Assembly (NCBI RefSeq): GCF_020075545.1
Contig: NZ_JAIQZK010000001.1
Coordinates: 310,001 to 374,000 of the forward strand
From: Nocardioides sp. TRM66260-LWL
GTDB lineage: Bacteria; Actinomycetota; Actinomycetes; Propionibacteriales; Nocardioidaceae
Length of the DNA stretch: 64,000 nucleotides
Direction: 5' to 3'
Below are positions 26,778-38,391 of this stretch, in pieces. The notes beneath the pieces are model-generated. The model made no database searches. It was not told where the DNA came from and saw only the letters and a program-made list of their open reading frames with translations. The position numbers were made by a program, and so were the translations under genes. How positions within the stretch are numbered: the first letter of the stretch is position 1; each line of letters begins with the position of its first letter.

Positions 26778-27842
26778 GTGGGCGGGAGCAGCGACGAGCC
26801 GCTGGTGCTCGGCATCGAGACCTCGTGCGACGAGACCGGCGTCGGCATCGTCCGGGGCCGCACCCTGCTGGCCGACGCGGTGGCCAGCAGCGTCGAGGAG
26901 CACGCGCGCTTCGGTGGGGTGGTGCCCGAGGTCGCGAGCCGGGCGCACCTCGAGGCGATGGTGCCGACCATCGAGCGCGCCTGCGAGACGGCCGGCGTCC
27001 GGCTGGCCGACGTCGACGCCGTCGCCGTCACCCATGGTCCCGGACTCGCCGGCACCCTGCTGGTCGGCGTCGCGTCGGCCAAGGCGCTGGCGTGGGGCCT
27101 GGGCAAGCCGCTCTACGGGGTCAACCACCTCGCCGCGCACGTGGCGGTCGACCAGCTCGAGCACGGCCCGCTGCCCGAGCCGTGCCTCGCGCTGCTCGTC
27201 AGCGGCGGCCACTCCAGCCTGCTGCGGGTCACCGACGTCACCGCCACCGGCGGGGTCGACCCGCTCGGCGCGACGATCGACGACGCGGCCGGCGAGGCGT
27301 TCGACAAGGTCGCCCGGCTGCTCGGCCTGCCGTTCCCGGGCGGCCCGCACATCGACCGCGCGGCGCGCGAGGGCGACGGCGTCGCCATCGACTTCCCGCG
27401 CGGGCTCTCCTCGCGCCGCGACCTGGAGCGTCACCGCTTCGACTTCTCCTTCTCGGGGCTCAAGACCGCGGTGGCCCGGTGGGTCGAGGCGCGCGAGCGC
27501 AGCGGCGAGCCGGTGCCGGTGGCCGACGTCGCGGCGTCCTTCCAGGAGGCCGTCTGCGACGTGCTGGTGCGCAAGGCGCTGGACGCCGCGGCGAGCGAGG
27601 GCGTCGAGGACCTCCTGATCGGGGGCGGGGTCGCGGCCAACTCTCGGCTGCGCGCGCTCGCGGTCGAGCGCGCCGAGCGGCTCGGGGTGCGGGTGCGGGT
27701 GCCGCGTCCGGGGCTGTGCACCGACAACGGCGCGATGGTCGCCGCGCTCGGCGCGGAGATGGTCGCCCGGGGTCGCACGCCCTCGTCGCTGGACCTGCCG
27801 GCCGACTCCTCGTTGCCGGTCACCGAGGTCCTCGCCGGATGA
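26778..27842 (+). CDS. tsaD: tRNA N6-adenosine threonylcarbamoyltransferase TsaD
   Basis: 354 aa. [18 protein letters not shown] start, [10 protein letters not shown] metal motif, [13 protein letters not shown] and [10 protein letters not shown] are all present. It transfers the threonylcarbamoyl group to A37 with TsaB and TsaE. Two GTG starts compete: 26760 (overlapping rimI) and 26778. GAGGAGG at 26762-26768 fits 26778. Length matches the family (335-355 aa). Confidence 0.95.
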   Translation: MGGSSDEPLVLGIETSCDETGVGIVRGRTLLADAVASSVEEHARFGGVVPEVASRAHLEAMVPTIERACETAGVRLADVDAVAVTHGPGLAGTLLVGVASAKALAWGLGKPLYGVNHLAAHVAVDQLEHGPLPEPCLALLVSGGHSSLLRVTDVTATGGVDPLGATIDDAAGEAFDKVARLLGLPFPGGPHIDRAAREGDGVAIDFPRGLSSRRDLERHRFDFSFSGLKTAVARWVEARERSGEPVPVADVAASFQEAVCDVLVRKALDAAASEGVEDLLIGGGVAANSRLRALAVERAERLGVRVRVPRPGLCTDNGAMVAALGAEMVARGRTPSSLDLPADSSLPVTEVLAG

Positions 27843-27909
27843 CCCCGGCCTGTCCGACGGTGCCGAGGGTGGGCTGCGCGAGCCGTTCCGGCCTCCTTGG
27901 CGGCGCCCC

Positions 27910-27915
27910 TAGGGT
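27910..27915 (+). promoter_or_regulatory. -10 hexamer for the formaldehyde-detoxification pair
   Basis: TAGGGT, about 50 nt before the ATG at 27965. The leader carries AGGAG at 27954-27958. Confidence 0.45.
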
Positions 27916-27964
27916 GTGATCGGAGCCACCATCGACGGTGGCCCACGCCCCCTCAGGAGTCCCC

Positions 27965-29062
27965 ATGCAGCAGGTCCAGGCCATCGTCGCGCGCCGCCAG
28001 GGCGAGCCGGTCGAGCTCGTCACGATCAACGTCCCCGACCCGGGGCCGGGCGAGGCCGTGGTGGCGGTGCAGGCCTGCGGGGTCTGCCACACCGACCTGC
28101 ACTACCGCGAGGGCGGCATCAACGACGAGTTCCCCTTCCTGCTCGGCCACGAGGCGGCCGGGGTGGTCGAGGCGGTCGGGCCCGACGTCACGTCGGTGGC
28201 GCCGGGCGACTTCGTCGTCCTGAACTGGCGTGCGGTCTGCGGGCAGTGTCGGGCGTGCGAGCGGGGCGAGCCCCAGTACTGCTTCGCGACCCACAACGCG
28301 ACCCAGCGGATGACGCTGGCCGACGGCCCGGACGCCGGGGCCGAGCTCTCGCCGGCGCTGGGCATCGGGGCGTTCGCGGAGAAGACGCTCGTGGCGGCGG
28401 GCCAGTGCACGAAGGTCGACCCCGCGGCACGTCCGGCGGCGGTGGGCCTGCTCGGCTGCGGCGTCATGGCCGGTCTCGGCGCCGCGATCAACACCGGCGG
28501 CGTGACGCGCGGGAAGTCGGTGGCGGTGATCGGCTGCGGCGGCGTCGGGGTGGCCGCGATCGCCGGCTCGGCGCTCGCCGGGGCGCACACGATCATCGCC
28601 GTCGACATCGACGCGAAGAAGCTGGAGAAGGCCAAGGCGCTGGGCGCGACGCACACCGTCGACTCCTCGCAGACCGACCCGGTGGCCGCGATCCAGGAGC
28701 TCACCGGCGGCTTCGGCGCCGACGTCGTGATCGAGGCGGTCGGCCGGCCCGAGACCTACCGGCAGGCGTTCTACGCCCGCGACCTCGCCGGCACCGTCGT
28801 CCTCGTCGGCGTGCCGACCCCTGACATGACGATCCCCGACATCCCGCTGATCGACGTCTTCGGACGCGGCGGATCGCTGAAGTCCAGCTGGTACGGCGAC
28901 TGCCTGCCCAGCCGCGACTTCCCGATGCTCGTCGACCTCTACCGGCAGGGCCGGCTCGACCTCGACGCCTTCGTCACCGAGGAGATCGCGCTCCGCGACG
29001 TCGAGGCCGCATTCGCGAAGATGCACGACGGCAACGTGCTCCGCTCGGTCGTGGTGCTCTGA
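27965..29062 (+). CDS. mscR: S-(hydroxymethyl)mycothiol dehydrogenase
   Basis: 365 aa zinc-dependent medium-chain alcohol dehydrogenase. Catalytic zinc ligands are C41 ([10 protein letters not shown]) and H62 (LGHEAAGVV). Structural zinc is bound by C92, C95, C98 and C106 in [16 protein letters not shown]. The Rossmann loop is [12 protein letters not shown]. The enzyme oxidises the mycothiol adduct of formaldehyde with NAD to S-formylmycothiol, and may also act on S-nitrosomycothiol. The following MBL gene overlaps it by 1 nt (TGATG). The pair matches Rv2259/Rv2260 of M. tuberculosis. Confidence 0.9.
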   Translation: MQQVQAIVARRQGEPVELVTINVPDPGPGEAVVAVQACGVCHTDLHYREGGINDEFPFLLGHEAAGVVEAVGPDVTSVAPGDFVVLNWRAVCGQCRACERGEPQYCFATHNATQRMTLADGPDAGAELSPALGIGAFAEKTLVAAGQCTKVDPAARPAAVGLLGCGVMAGLGAAINTGGVTRGKSVAVIGCGGVGVAAIAGSALAGAHTIIAVDIDAKKLEKAKALGATHTVDSSQTDPVAAIQELTGGFGADVVIEAVGRPETYRQAFYARDLAGTVVLVGVPTPDMTIPDIPLIDVFGRGGSLKSSWYGDCLPSRDFPMLVDLYRQGRLDLDAFVTEEIALRDVEAAFAKMHDGNVLRSVVVL

Positions 29063-29712
29063 TGGCCGAGTCCGCCGGACCGGTGAGGGTCGACCACGGC
29101 ACCGCGTCGGGCACCTTCAGCCTCGACGGCGAGACGTTCGACGTCGAGAACAACATCTGGGTCGTGGGCGACGACGAGTCGTGCGTGGTGATCGACGCGC
29201 CCCACGACGTCGAGGCGATCCTCGAGGTCGTCGCCGGACGTCGGGTCACGGCGATCCTGCTCACCCACGCCCATGACGACCACTGCCGGGCCGCGCCGGC
29301 GCTGCGCGAGCGGGTCACCGCGCCGATCCTGCTGCACCCCGACGAGCGCCCGCTCTGGGAGCTCACCCACGGCGACGCCGAGACCGGCGAGCACCTGTGG
29401 GACGTCGACCTCGCCGACGGCCAGCAGATCACCGTCGGCGCCGGCGACGACGCGGTCGTGCTGACGGCGCTCCACACCCCTGGCCACGCCCCGGGCGCCG
29501 TCTGCTTCTCCGCGCCGGCGCTGGGCTGCGTGTTCACCGGCGACACGCTCTTCCACGGCGGCCCCGGCGCCACCGGGCGCTCGTTCTCCGACCGGCCGAC
29601 CCTCGAGGCCTCCATCCGGGCCCGGCTGTTCGACCTGCCCGACGACACCGTCGTCCACACCGGCCACGGCGAGGACACCACCATCGGCGCCGAGCGGGCG
29701 CTGCTGGGCTGA
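29062..29712 (+). CDS. MBL-fold hydrolase, probable S-formylmycothiol hydrolase partner
   Basis: 216 aa. HxHxDH motif in LLTHAHDDHCRAAPAL, HTPGHAPGAV, FTGDTLFHGGPG and VHTGHGEDTTIG give the full glyoxalase-II-like metal set. Translational coupling to mscR suggests it hydrolyses the thioester product to formate and mycothiol, as proposed for the Rv2260 family; this is inference from context. The first repeat element (29721-29798) begins 8 bp after its stop and could end its transcript. Confidence 0.85.
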   Translation: MAESAGPVRVDHGTASGTFSLDGETFDVENNIWVVGDDESCVVIDAPHDVEAILEVVAGRRVTAILLTHAHDDHCRAAPALRERVTAPILLHPDERPLWELTHGDAETGEHLWDVDLADGQQITVGAGDDAVVLTALHTPGHAPGAVCFSAPALGCVFTGDTLFHGGPGATGRSFSDRPTLEASIRARLFDLPDDTVVHTGHGEDTTIGAERALLG

Positions 29713-29720
29713 CGCCTGCA

Positions 29721-29798
29721 GGTTTCCCCGGACATCCGGGGAAACTGGACGTTGTCAGGGGAAACTTCCCCTGACAACGTCCAGTTCTCCCTGACCAG
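29721..29798 (+). repeat. GTTTC/GAAAC palindromic element, copy 1
   Basis: Hairpin A: arms 29722-29732 and 29735-29745, 11 bp, starting GTTTC and ending GAAAC. Hairpin B: arms 29743-29763 and 29766-29786, 21 bp perfect, apex GAA-AC-TTC. The arms share three bases, so A and B compete at their base. A degenerate third GTTCTCCCTGACC segment follows. Its reverse complement matches copy 2 at 30435-30512 over about 78 nt with roughly ten differences. Confidence 0.9.
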
Positions 29799-29862
29799 TC
29801 CGGTGCCGGGGCGCGCTGGCGACGGCCGGGCGGGCGGCCACGCGACTCCCGAGCCCGGTGCG

Positions 29863-29868
29863 TAGGGT
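29863..29868 (+). promoter_or_regulatory. -10 hexamer, leaderless promoter of the SRPBCC gene
   Basis: TAGGGT, 6 nt before the ATG at 29875. Confidence 0.55.
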
Positions 29869-29874
29869 CGCGGC

Positions 29875-30384
29875 ATGAGCGAGCAGCCCTCCACCATCGA
29901 GCGCCTCGAGGCCGAGCGGGTGATCGTGGCGAGTCCGGCGTCGATCTTCGAGGTCCTGGCCGACCCGCAGGGGCACGTCGCGATCGACGCCTCCGGCATG
30001 CTGCAGAGCGCGACCGGCGAGCGGGTCTCGGCCGTGGGCGACCGGTTCGCCGTGCACATGGATCGTGAGGCGCTCGGCGACCTCCCCGAGATGGGCGAGT
30101 ACGACGTCACCGTGACGATCACCGCGTACGAGGCGGAGCGCGAGATCGCCTGGACGGTGCTCGGTCGCATCCGACCCCAGATCGGCCACACCTACGGGTA
30201 CCGGCTCGAGCCGCTCGAGCCCGGGGAGGACGGCGGCCCGCGCACGCGCGTCACGAGCGTCTACGACTGGTCGAGCGCCGCGCCGGAGTGGAAGCCGCTC
30301 TTCCCGGTGCTCACCGAGACGCACCTGCGGGCGACGCTCGGCATCCTGGCCCGCGAGGTCGCGCGGCGGGCGAGCGTCGGCTGA
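29875..30384 (+). CDS. SRPBCC-family (START/polyketide-cyclase-like) protein
   Basis: 169 aa. The pattern ERLEAERVIVASPASIFEVL (first strand plus helix), then DRFAVHMDREALGDLPEMGE, and the C-terminal helix LTETHLRATLGILAREVARR is that of SRPBCC ligand-binding proteins. No catalytic residue is evident; many actinobacterial members are of unknown function. The gene lies exactly between two inverted copies of the GTTTC/GAAAC element, 76 bp after the first and 50 bp before the second. No sign of unusual codon use was seen. Confidence 0.8.
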   Translation: MSEQPSTIERLEAERVIVASPASIFEVLADPQGHVAIDASGMLQSATGERVSAVGDRFAVHMDREALGDLPEMGEYDVTVTITAYEAEREIAWTVLGRIRPQIGHTYGYRLEPLEPGEDGGPRTRVTSVYDWSSAAPEWKPLFPVLTETHLRATLGILAREVARRASVG

Positions 30385-30434
30385 GCGACGGATCGGCCCG
30401 GTCCGGATGGACCGAATCGGCCGTCGCCAGGCAC

Positions 30435-30512
30435 TTGTCAGGGGAACCTGGACGTTGTCAGGCGAAACTTCCCCTGACAACGTCCGGTTTCCCCGGATAT
30501 CCGGGGAAACCT
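30435..30512 (-). repeat. GTTTC/GAAAC palindromic element, copy 2 (inverted)
   Basis: Order reversed relative to copy 1. Degenerate unit TTGTCAGGGGAAC at 30435-30447; hairpin B arms 30450-30466 and 30469-30485 (17 bp, one mismatch) with the GAA-AC-TTC apex; then a perfect 26-nt palindrome 30486-30511 carrying GTTTC...GAAAC. It lies between the convergent SRPBCC and methyltransferase genes. Confidence 0.9.
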
Positions 30513-30567
30513 GCGCCGGACGGGGCGATCGAGGCCGATGCGACCCGGGCGATCAGCGCGGGGCACG

Positions 30568-31734
30568 TCACCGCGCGAGCGGCTCCACGAGCACGCAGGC
30601 GCCCTCGCCGGCGATCCGGGTGAGCACGATCGTGGCCTCGGCGTCGCCGCGCAGGTCGAGGCGGCGGCGCAGCTGCTCGGGGACGACGTCGACGCCGCGC
30701 TTCTTGATCGTCAGGCGCCCGATGCCGCGCTCGCGCAGCGCCGTGCGCAGGGCCTTCTCGCGGTAGGGCAGCACCTCCTGTACGGCGTAGGCGCGGGAGA
30801 ACGGGGTGGCGTCGGGCGAGTCGGTGGTGACGTAGGCGATGTGCTCGTCGAGCAGCCCTCCGTCGAGCCGCGCGGCGACGGCGGTGACGAGGCCGGCCCG
30901 GATCACCGCGCCGTCGGGCTCGTGCAGGTAGCGGCCGAGCGGGACGACCGGCGCCCCGGGGTCGTCGTCCTCGGTGAGCGTGGCCAGCCCGCCGCCGGAG
31001 ATCACGGTCGCCCGCCGCGCGCAGGTGGCCAGACGTCCGGACCACAGCGCGGCCTCCTTCACCTCGCCGTCGTCGCTGACCCACTCGGCCTCGACGCCGT
31101 CGGGGACGAGGTCGTGGGGGATGCCGGGGGCGAGCTTCGCGCAGGCGTCCCGCTCGAGCAGCGACGCGACCAGCGGCCACGGCGGCGTCCAGTCGTCGGG
31201 CGAGAAGGTGCGACCTCGCGCGCCGCGCCGGGCGGGGTCGACGAAGACCACGTCGAACGGCGCGGGGTCCACGTCCGCGGCGTCCGCCACCACCACGGCG
31301 CCCGGCAGGCCGAGGGCGGCCAGGTTGGCCTGCGCCACGGCGACCCTCAGGGGATCGAGGTCGACGCCCGCGGCGGTGACGCCGACCCGCGCGGCCGCCA
31401 TCAGGTCGCCGCCGATGCCGCAGCCCAGGTCGAGCAGGGTGCCGGCGCCGAAGGCCCGCAGCCGCGCGGCCCGGTGGTCGGCGACGCGTCGTCGGGTGGC
31501 CTGCTCGAGGCCGTCGGAGGTGAACCACAGGCGAGCGGCGTCGTCGCCGAACTTGGCGACCGCCCGCTGCCGCAGCCCGGCTTGGGTCAGCGCGGCCGCG
31601 ACCCGCTCGGGGGTGGCGTGGCGGCGGAGCTCGGCCTGCTGCGCCAGCGCCGGACGATCCGCCACCTGACGGGCCCGGGCCAGCAGCTGCGCGCCGTCGT
31701 CGGTGAGCAGCCAGCGGAAGGCGTCGAGGTCCAC
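30568..31734 (-). CDS. Class I SAM methyltransferase with THUMP-like C-terminal domain
   Basis: 388 aa, GTG start at 31734. The N-terminal helical region (1-85) precedes the SAM site GTLLDLGCGIGGDLMAAARV, VDLDPLRVAVAQANLAALGL and the catalytic-loop-like VVFVDPARRGARGRTFSPDD. The C-terminal part has GIGRLTIKKRGVDVVPEQLR, a THUMP-like motif. The protein is widespread in actinobacteria, usually next to groES, and is thought to act on RNA. The target is unknown. It diverges from groES across the CIRCE region. Confidence 0.8.
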   Translation of the reverse strand: MDLDAFRWLLTDDGAQLLARARQVADRPALAQQAELRRHATPERVAAALTQAGLRQRAVAKFGDDAARLWFTSDGLEQATRRRVADHRAARLRAFGAGTLLDLGCGIGGDLMAAARVGVTAAGVDLDPLRVAVAQANLAALGLPGAVVVADAADVDPAPFDVVFVDPARRGARGRTFSPDDWTPPWPLVASLLERDACAKLAPGIPHDLVPDGVEAEWVSDDGEVKEAALWSGRLATCARRATVISGGGLATLTEDDDPGAPVVPLGRYLHEPDGAVIRAGLVTAVAARLDGGLLDEHIAYVTTDSPDATPFSRAYAVQEVLPYREKALRTALRERGIGRLTIKKRGVDVVPEQLRRRLDLRGDAEATIVLTRIAGEGACVLVEPLAR

Positions 31735-31780
31735 GTCGCGGATCCTCGCAGACGCCGCGCCGCTCCCGACGCGTGCGCCC

Positions 31781-31807
31781 CTGGCACTCGTGGGAGGTGA
31801 GTGCTAG
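31781..31807 (+). promoter_or_regulatory. CIRCE operator (HrcA site) at the groESL promoter
   Basis: CTGGCACTC, 9-bp spacer, GAGTGCTAG: a near-perfect CIRCE inverted repeat. A promoter can be read through it (CTGGCA -35 at 31781-31786, TAGTTT -10 at 31805-31810, 18-bp spacing), so HrcA binding would block initiation. Confidence 0.9.
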
Positions 31808-31815
31808 TTTCTCTC

Positions 31816-31840
31816 TGGCACTCTCCCTGCGAGTGTGCCA
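31816..31840 (+). promoter_or_regulatory. Second, imperfect CIRCE-like repeat
   Basis: TGGCACTC, 7 bp, GAGTGTGCCA: the same half-sites with a two-base shift, just after the likely transcription start. Two CIRCE copies before groES are common in actinobacteria. Confidence 0.6.
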
Positions 31841-31944
31841 ACGCCTGTCGGCACCGGAGCGGCCCCCGCGACGGCGTGCCGGCGCCCGACGGGCAGTCGT
31901 TCTTCCACCGTCTACAGACATCGCGAAAGCAGAGGTCGATCTAC

Positions 31945-32238
31945 GTGTCGGTCAACATCAAGCCGCTCGAGGACCGCATCGTCGTCAAGCCCCTCGAGGC
32001 CGAGCAGACCACGGCGTCCGGCCTGGTCATCCCGGACACCGCCAAGGAGAAGCCGCAGGAGGGCGAGGTCGTCGCCCTGGGCCCGGGTCGCATCGACGAC
32101 AACGGCAACCGCGTGCCGCTCGACGTCGCCCTCGGCGACAAGGTCATCTACTCCAAGTACGGCGGCACCGAGGTCAAGTACGCCGGCGAGGAGTACCTCA
32201 TCCTCTCGGCCCGCGACGTGCTCGCGGTCGTGTCCTGA
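31945..32238 (+). CDS. groES: Co-chaperonin GroES
   Basis: 97 aa, the family length from the GTG at 31945 ([20 protein letters not shown]). It has the mobile-loop region [20 protein letters not shown] and the C-terminal [20 protein letters not shown]. It caps GroEL. It is first of a groES-groEL transcript under CIRCE/HrcA control. An AGAGG-type ribosome binding site lies about 10 nt upstream. A longer in-frame ORF from 31801 covers the operator and is not coding. Confidence 0.96.
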   Translation: MSVNIKPLEDRIVVKPLEAEQTTASGLVIPDTAKEKPQEGEVVALGPGRIDDNGNRVPLDVALGDKVIYSKYGGTEVKYAGEEYLILSARDVLAVVS

Positions 32239-32243
32239 TCTGA

Positions 32244-33962
<1,719 letters not shown>

Positions 33963-33992
33963 TCCCTCCGGACTCCTCGCGGATCCCACGCC

Positions 33993-34026
33993 GGACGCCG
34001 TCGGCCCCTCGGGGTCGGCGGCGTCC
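33993..34026 (+). terminator. Terminator after groEL
   Basis: Arms 33993-34008 and 34011-34026, 16 positions with two G-T wobbles, 30 nt after the groEL stop. Confidence 0.75.
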
Positions 34027-34072
34027 GTGCGTCCGGGGCCGCCGTGGGCGCTGCCCGGCTGGGACGCGCGGC

Positions 34073-34078
34073 TAGCGT
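34073..34078 (+). promoter_or_regulatory. -10 hexamer, leaderless promoter of the FAD oxidoreductase
   Basis: TAGCGT, 6 nt before the GTG at 34085. Confidence 0.55.
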
Positions 34079-34084
34079 GACGCC

Positions 34085-35512
34085 GTGAGCGATCCCGGGA
34101 GCCCCGACCAGCCGGTCCGCGTCGTCGTGATCGGAGCGGACGCCGCCGGCATGAGCGCCGCCCACCAGGCGCTCCGCACCGCGGCCAGCCGGGGACGCCA
34201 CCTGCGGGTCACTGCGCTGGAGCGCACCGAGCGCACGTCCTACTCGGCCTGCGGACTCCCGTACCTGATCGCCGGGGAGGTGGCCGGCGCCGACGCGCTC
34301 GTCGCCCGCACGCCCGCCGAGCACCGTGCCGCCGGCATCGACCTGCGCACCGGCGTGCTCGCCACCGGCGTCGACCTCGACGTGCGGCGCGTCCACGCCG
34401 TCGGGCCCGACGGCGGGTCCCTGGTGGTGGAGTACGACGAGCTGGTGCTCGCCACGGGCGCCACGCCCCGCATCCCCTCGTGGGCGCAGGCCGACGGCGG
34501 GCTGGTGCCGGGCGTCGCCCCCGTGAAGACGCTCGACGACGGGCCCGCCTGGGACGCGCTGCTGCAGGAGGCGACGGCGGACGCCGACCGGCGCGGCGAG
34601 CTGGTGCGCGCGGTCATCGTCGGCGCCGGCTACATCGGCGTGGAGATGGCCGAGGCGCTGCTCGCCCGCGACTGCGAGGTGCACCTCCTGGCTCCCGGCG
34701 GGGTGCTGCCCGGGTTCGAGGACCCGGTGCGTGAGCGGATGGGCGCGGTGCTCGCCGCGTCGGGCGTCCGGGTGCACGCCGGACGCCGGGCAGACGGCCT
34801 GCGCCGGCGCGCCGACGGCCGGGTCGCCGCCGTGCGCGCCGTCGATCTCGAGCTGCCCGCTGACGTGGTCGTCCTGGCGACCGGGGTGCAGCCGCGGAGC
34901 GCGCTGGAGATCCGCGGCGGCAGCCTGCCCACGGGAGACCTGGGGGCGTTCGCACCCGACGAGCGGCAGCGCCTCGCGCCGCACGTGTGGGCGGCGGGGG
35001 ACTGCGCGACCGTCGAGCACCGGCTGCTGCGGCGCCGGGTGTTCCTGCCGCTGGGCACCCACGCGAACAAGCAGGGACGGGTGCTGGGGGAGAACCTCGG
35101 GGGCGGCGCCGCCCGCTCGGCCGGCGCCCTCGGCACGGCCATCACGCGATTCCGCGCGGGCGGACACCATCTCGAGGTGGCCCGGACGGGCCTCGGCGAG
35201 GCCGACGCCCGCGACGCCGGCTTCGAGCCGGTCGCGCTGCTCACCGAGGGCACCACGATCAGCGGCTACCTGCCCGCGGCCCCCAGCGCCGCGGTCTGGG
35301 TGCTCGCCGACGCGCGCAGCCGTCGGCTGCTGGGCGTGCAGATCGCCGGTGGCGAGGGCGCGGCGAAGCGGATCGACACCGCCGCGGCCGTGCTGTGGGC
35401 GGAGGGCAGCGTGGACGACCTCGCCCAGCTCGACCTCGCCTACGCGCCTCCCTTCGCCACCGTCTGGGACGTCGTGCAGATCGCGGCGCGCCGCCTGGCC
35501 GACCGGATCTGA
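34085..35512 (+). CDS. FAD/NAD(P)-dependent disulfide oxidoreductase, CoA-disulfide-reductase-like
   Basis: 475 aa. FAD loop VVVIGADAAGMSAAHQAL (a GxDxxG variant of GxGxxG), single active Cys at residue 56 in SYSACGLPYLIAGEV (as in CoA-disulfide reductase and NADH oxidase), NAD loop VIVGAGYIGVEMAEALL, ATGVQPRS, and the C-terminal dimerisation domain. One Cys rather than a CxxxxC pair points to CoADR/Npx/polysulfide reductase members. The physiological disulfide is unknown; in a mycothiol organism it may reduce CoA disulfide or persulfide. Confidence 0.8.
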   Translation: MSDPGSPDQPVRVVVIGADAAGMSAAHQALRTAASRGRHLRVTALERTERTSYSACGLPYLIAGEVAGADALVARTPAEHRAAGIDLRTGVLATGVDLDVRRVHAVGPDGGSLVVEYDELVLATGATPRIPSWAQADGGLVPGVAPVKTLDDGPAWDALLQEATADADRRGELVRAVIVGAGYIGVEMAEALLARDCEVHLLAPGGVLPGFEDPVRERMGAVLAASGVRVHAGRRADGLRRRADGRVAAVRAVDLELPADVVVLATGVQPRSALEIRGGSLPTGDLGAFAPDERQRLAPHVWAAGDCATVEHRLLRRRVFLPLGTHANKQGRVLGENLGGGAARSAGALGTAITRFRAGGHHLEVARTGLGEADARDAGFEPVALLTEGTTISGYLPAAPSAAVWVLADARSRRLLGVQIAGGEGAAKRIDTAAAVLWAEGSVDDLAQLDLAYAPPFATVWDVVQIAARRLADRI

Positions 35513-35529
35513 CGTCGGCCCGCGACGCC

Positions 35530-35829
35530 TCAGCCGCCGGCCAGGAAGGTCGCCCGCAGCTCGCGGAGCTCGCCGCGCACGAGGCCGTCGCGCACGACCG
35601 GATCGGCCAGCATCAGCGCTCGTGCGGTGGCCTCGTCGGGGGCTCGGAGGACCGCGATGCCGGTGTTGACCTCGCCGAGGGTCGGCCCGGCCAGCAGCAG
35701 GACGCCGTCGGCCAGGAGCCTGGCGAGGTGCGTGGCGTGCTCGGCGAACACGGCCTCCTCGGCCTCCGTCATCGTGTCCGCGAAGTGCGGTCGTGGCGGG
35801 TGCAGGAAGTAGATCCAGGTGCGGTCCAT
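35530..35829 (-). CDS. YCII-related protein
   Basis: 99 aa. RTWIYFLHPPRPHFADTMTE at the N-terminus, then the core EEAVFAEHATHLARLLADGV and LLLAGPTLGEVNTGIAVLRA with the His of the YCII fold, and DPVVRDGLVRGELRELR. YCII domains are small ferredoxin-like proteins of uncertain role. It has GGAG upstream on the minus strand and is divergent from the ACT-GNAT gene; its stop lies 17 bp from the FAD oxidoreductase stop. Confidence 0.8.
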   Translation of the reverse strand: MDRTWIYFLHPPRPHFADTMTEAEEAVFAEHATHLARLLADGVLLLAGPTLGEVNTGIAVLRAPDEATARALMLADPVVRDGLVRGELRELRATFLAGG

Positions 35830-35899
35830 CTCAGGCTCCTTTACCGGGGCGAAACACCTCCGACGCGATCGCGCAACGGCACCGGGAGACCGTCACCCC

Positions 35900-36805
35900 A
35901 TGTTGTGGCGCGTCCGGACCAGTCTCCCCGATCGCCCCGGCGCGCTGGCGGCTCTCGCCCGCCAGAGCGCGGAGGAGGGCGTCGACATCCGGGGGGTCCA
36001 GGTGTTCCCCGGCGTCGAGGCGGTCACCGACGAGCTCGTCCTCGAGACCGCCGAGGGGTGGACGGTCGAGGCGCTGCGGGGCCTGGTGGAGCGGGCCGGC
36101 TGGACGCTGCTCACCGCGCAGCCGTGCGACGAGGCGGCGCTGCTCGACCAGCCGACGCGCTACGTGCGCGCCGCACGGGCGATCCTGGCGCAGCCGGCGT
36201 CGTTCCCCGAGGTCGTCGCCGGGCTCTTCGACGCCGAGGCCGAGCCGGCCGACCCCGACGCCGCCCCGCAGGACCTCCTGGAGATGACCGTCGGCGAGGT
36301 CCAGGTGCAGGTGCGGCGCTCGGTGCCGTTCACCGACACCGAGCGCGAGCGCGGCGCGGCCATGGCGGGGCTGGTCTCCGACGTGCTCCAGCGCACGGCC
36401 GCCGCTGGGCTCGGCGCGGCGGCGATCGCGACGCCGACGGCCCGGCGGATGGGCACCGGCGCCGTCCCCGAGCACCTCGTCGACGGCCCGTCGGTCTCGG
36501 CGGTCATCGACGGGGCGGTGGTCGGCCTGGCCACCGTCGAGCCCGAGGAGGCCGAGCCCGGCGTCCGGCCGGTGACGCTGCGCGTGGATCCCGCCTGGCA
36601 GCGCCGCGGCATCGGCACCCGGCTGCTGATGGACGCCGCGCGCCTGGCGACGGGCCTCGGGGCGAGCGAGATCCTGCTGACCACCAGGGCCGACAACCAG
36701 GCCGTCCTGCCGATGGTGCTGGCGGCCGGCATGCGCGGGCGGATCCGGATGGCCGCCGACCAGCTCACCGTCCGGGTGCCGGTGGCCGATCTGCGTCCGC
36801 TCTGA
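35900..36805 (+). CDS. ACT-domain plus GNAT acetyltransferase fusion
   Basis: 301 aa. Residues 1-75 form an ACT domain (MLWRVRTSLPDRPGALAALA, then EEGVDIRGVQVFPGVEAVTD), a ligand-sensing module for amino acids. Residues about 150-301 are a GNAT domain with the acetyl-CoA loop TLRVDPAWQRRGIGTRLLMD and RADNQAVLPMVLAAGMRGRI. The layout suggests an acetyltransferase controlled allosterically by an amino acid, as known for actinobacterial protein acetyltransferases. The ATG follows a GGGAG motif. It lies 52 bp before guaB. Confidence 0.8.
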   Translation: MLWRVRTSLPDRPGALAALARQSAEEGVDIRGVQVFPGVEAVTDELVLETAEGWTVEALRGLVERAGWTLLTAQPCDEAALLDQPTRYVRAARAILAQPASFPEVVAGLFDAEAEPADPDAAPQDLLEMTVGEVQVQVRRSVPFTDTERERGAAMAGLVSDVLQRTAAAGLGAAAIATPTARRMGTGAVPEHLVDGPSVSAVIDGAVVGLATVEPEEAEPGVRPVTLRVDPAWQRRGIGTRLLMDAARLATGLGASEILLTTRADNQAVLPMVLAAGMRGRIRMAADQLTVRVPVADLRPL

Positions 36806-36845
36806 GCCGTCCACGGCCAGGTGCGGCGTCGCCGGGCCGCGCCGA

Positions 36846-38360
<1,515 letters not shown>

Positions 38361-38391
38361 GTCGGGCCCAGAGCCGGGCCCAGAGCTGGGC
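38361..38391. terminator. Repeat-containing gap between convergent genes
   Basis: A CGGGCCCAGAGC unit occurs twice (from 38363 and 38376), followed by a TGGGCTCAGGGC variant; GAGCC and GGCTC ends can form a weak hairpin. Possible terminator for guaB. Confidence 0.35.

Noticed and set aside
25496..27106. Long minus-strand open frame upstream of the MBL-rhodanese gene (total over 1000 codons)
   Set aside because: It covers the tsaB-rimI-tsaD genes on the other strand, has Arg/Pro/Ala-only composition and no family features. It is a product of high GC content.
29721..30512. Short open frames reading through the GTTTC/GAAAC elements
   Set aside because: The apparent peptide repeat comes from the DNA palindromes. 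There is no start signal or conserved product.
29721..30512. A complete transposon around the SRPBCC gene
   Set aside because: No transposase and no visible target-site duplication, so only the inverted repeats are claimed.
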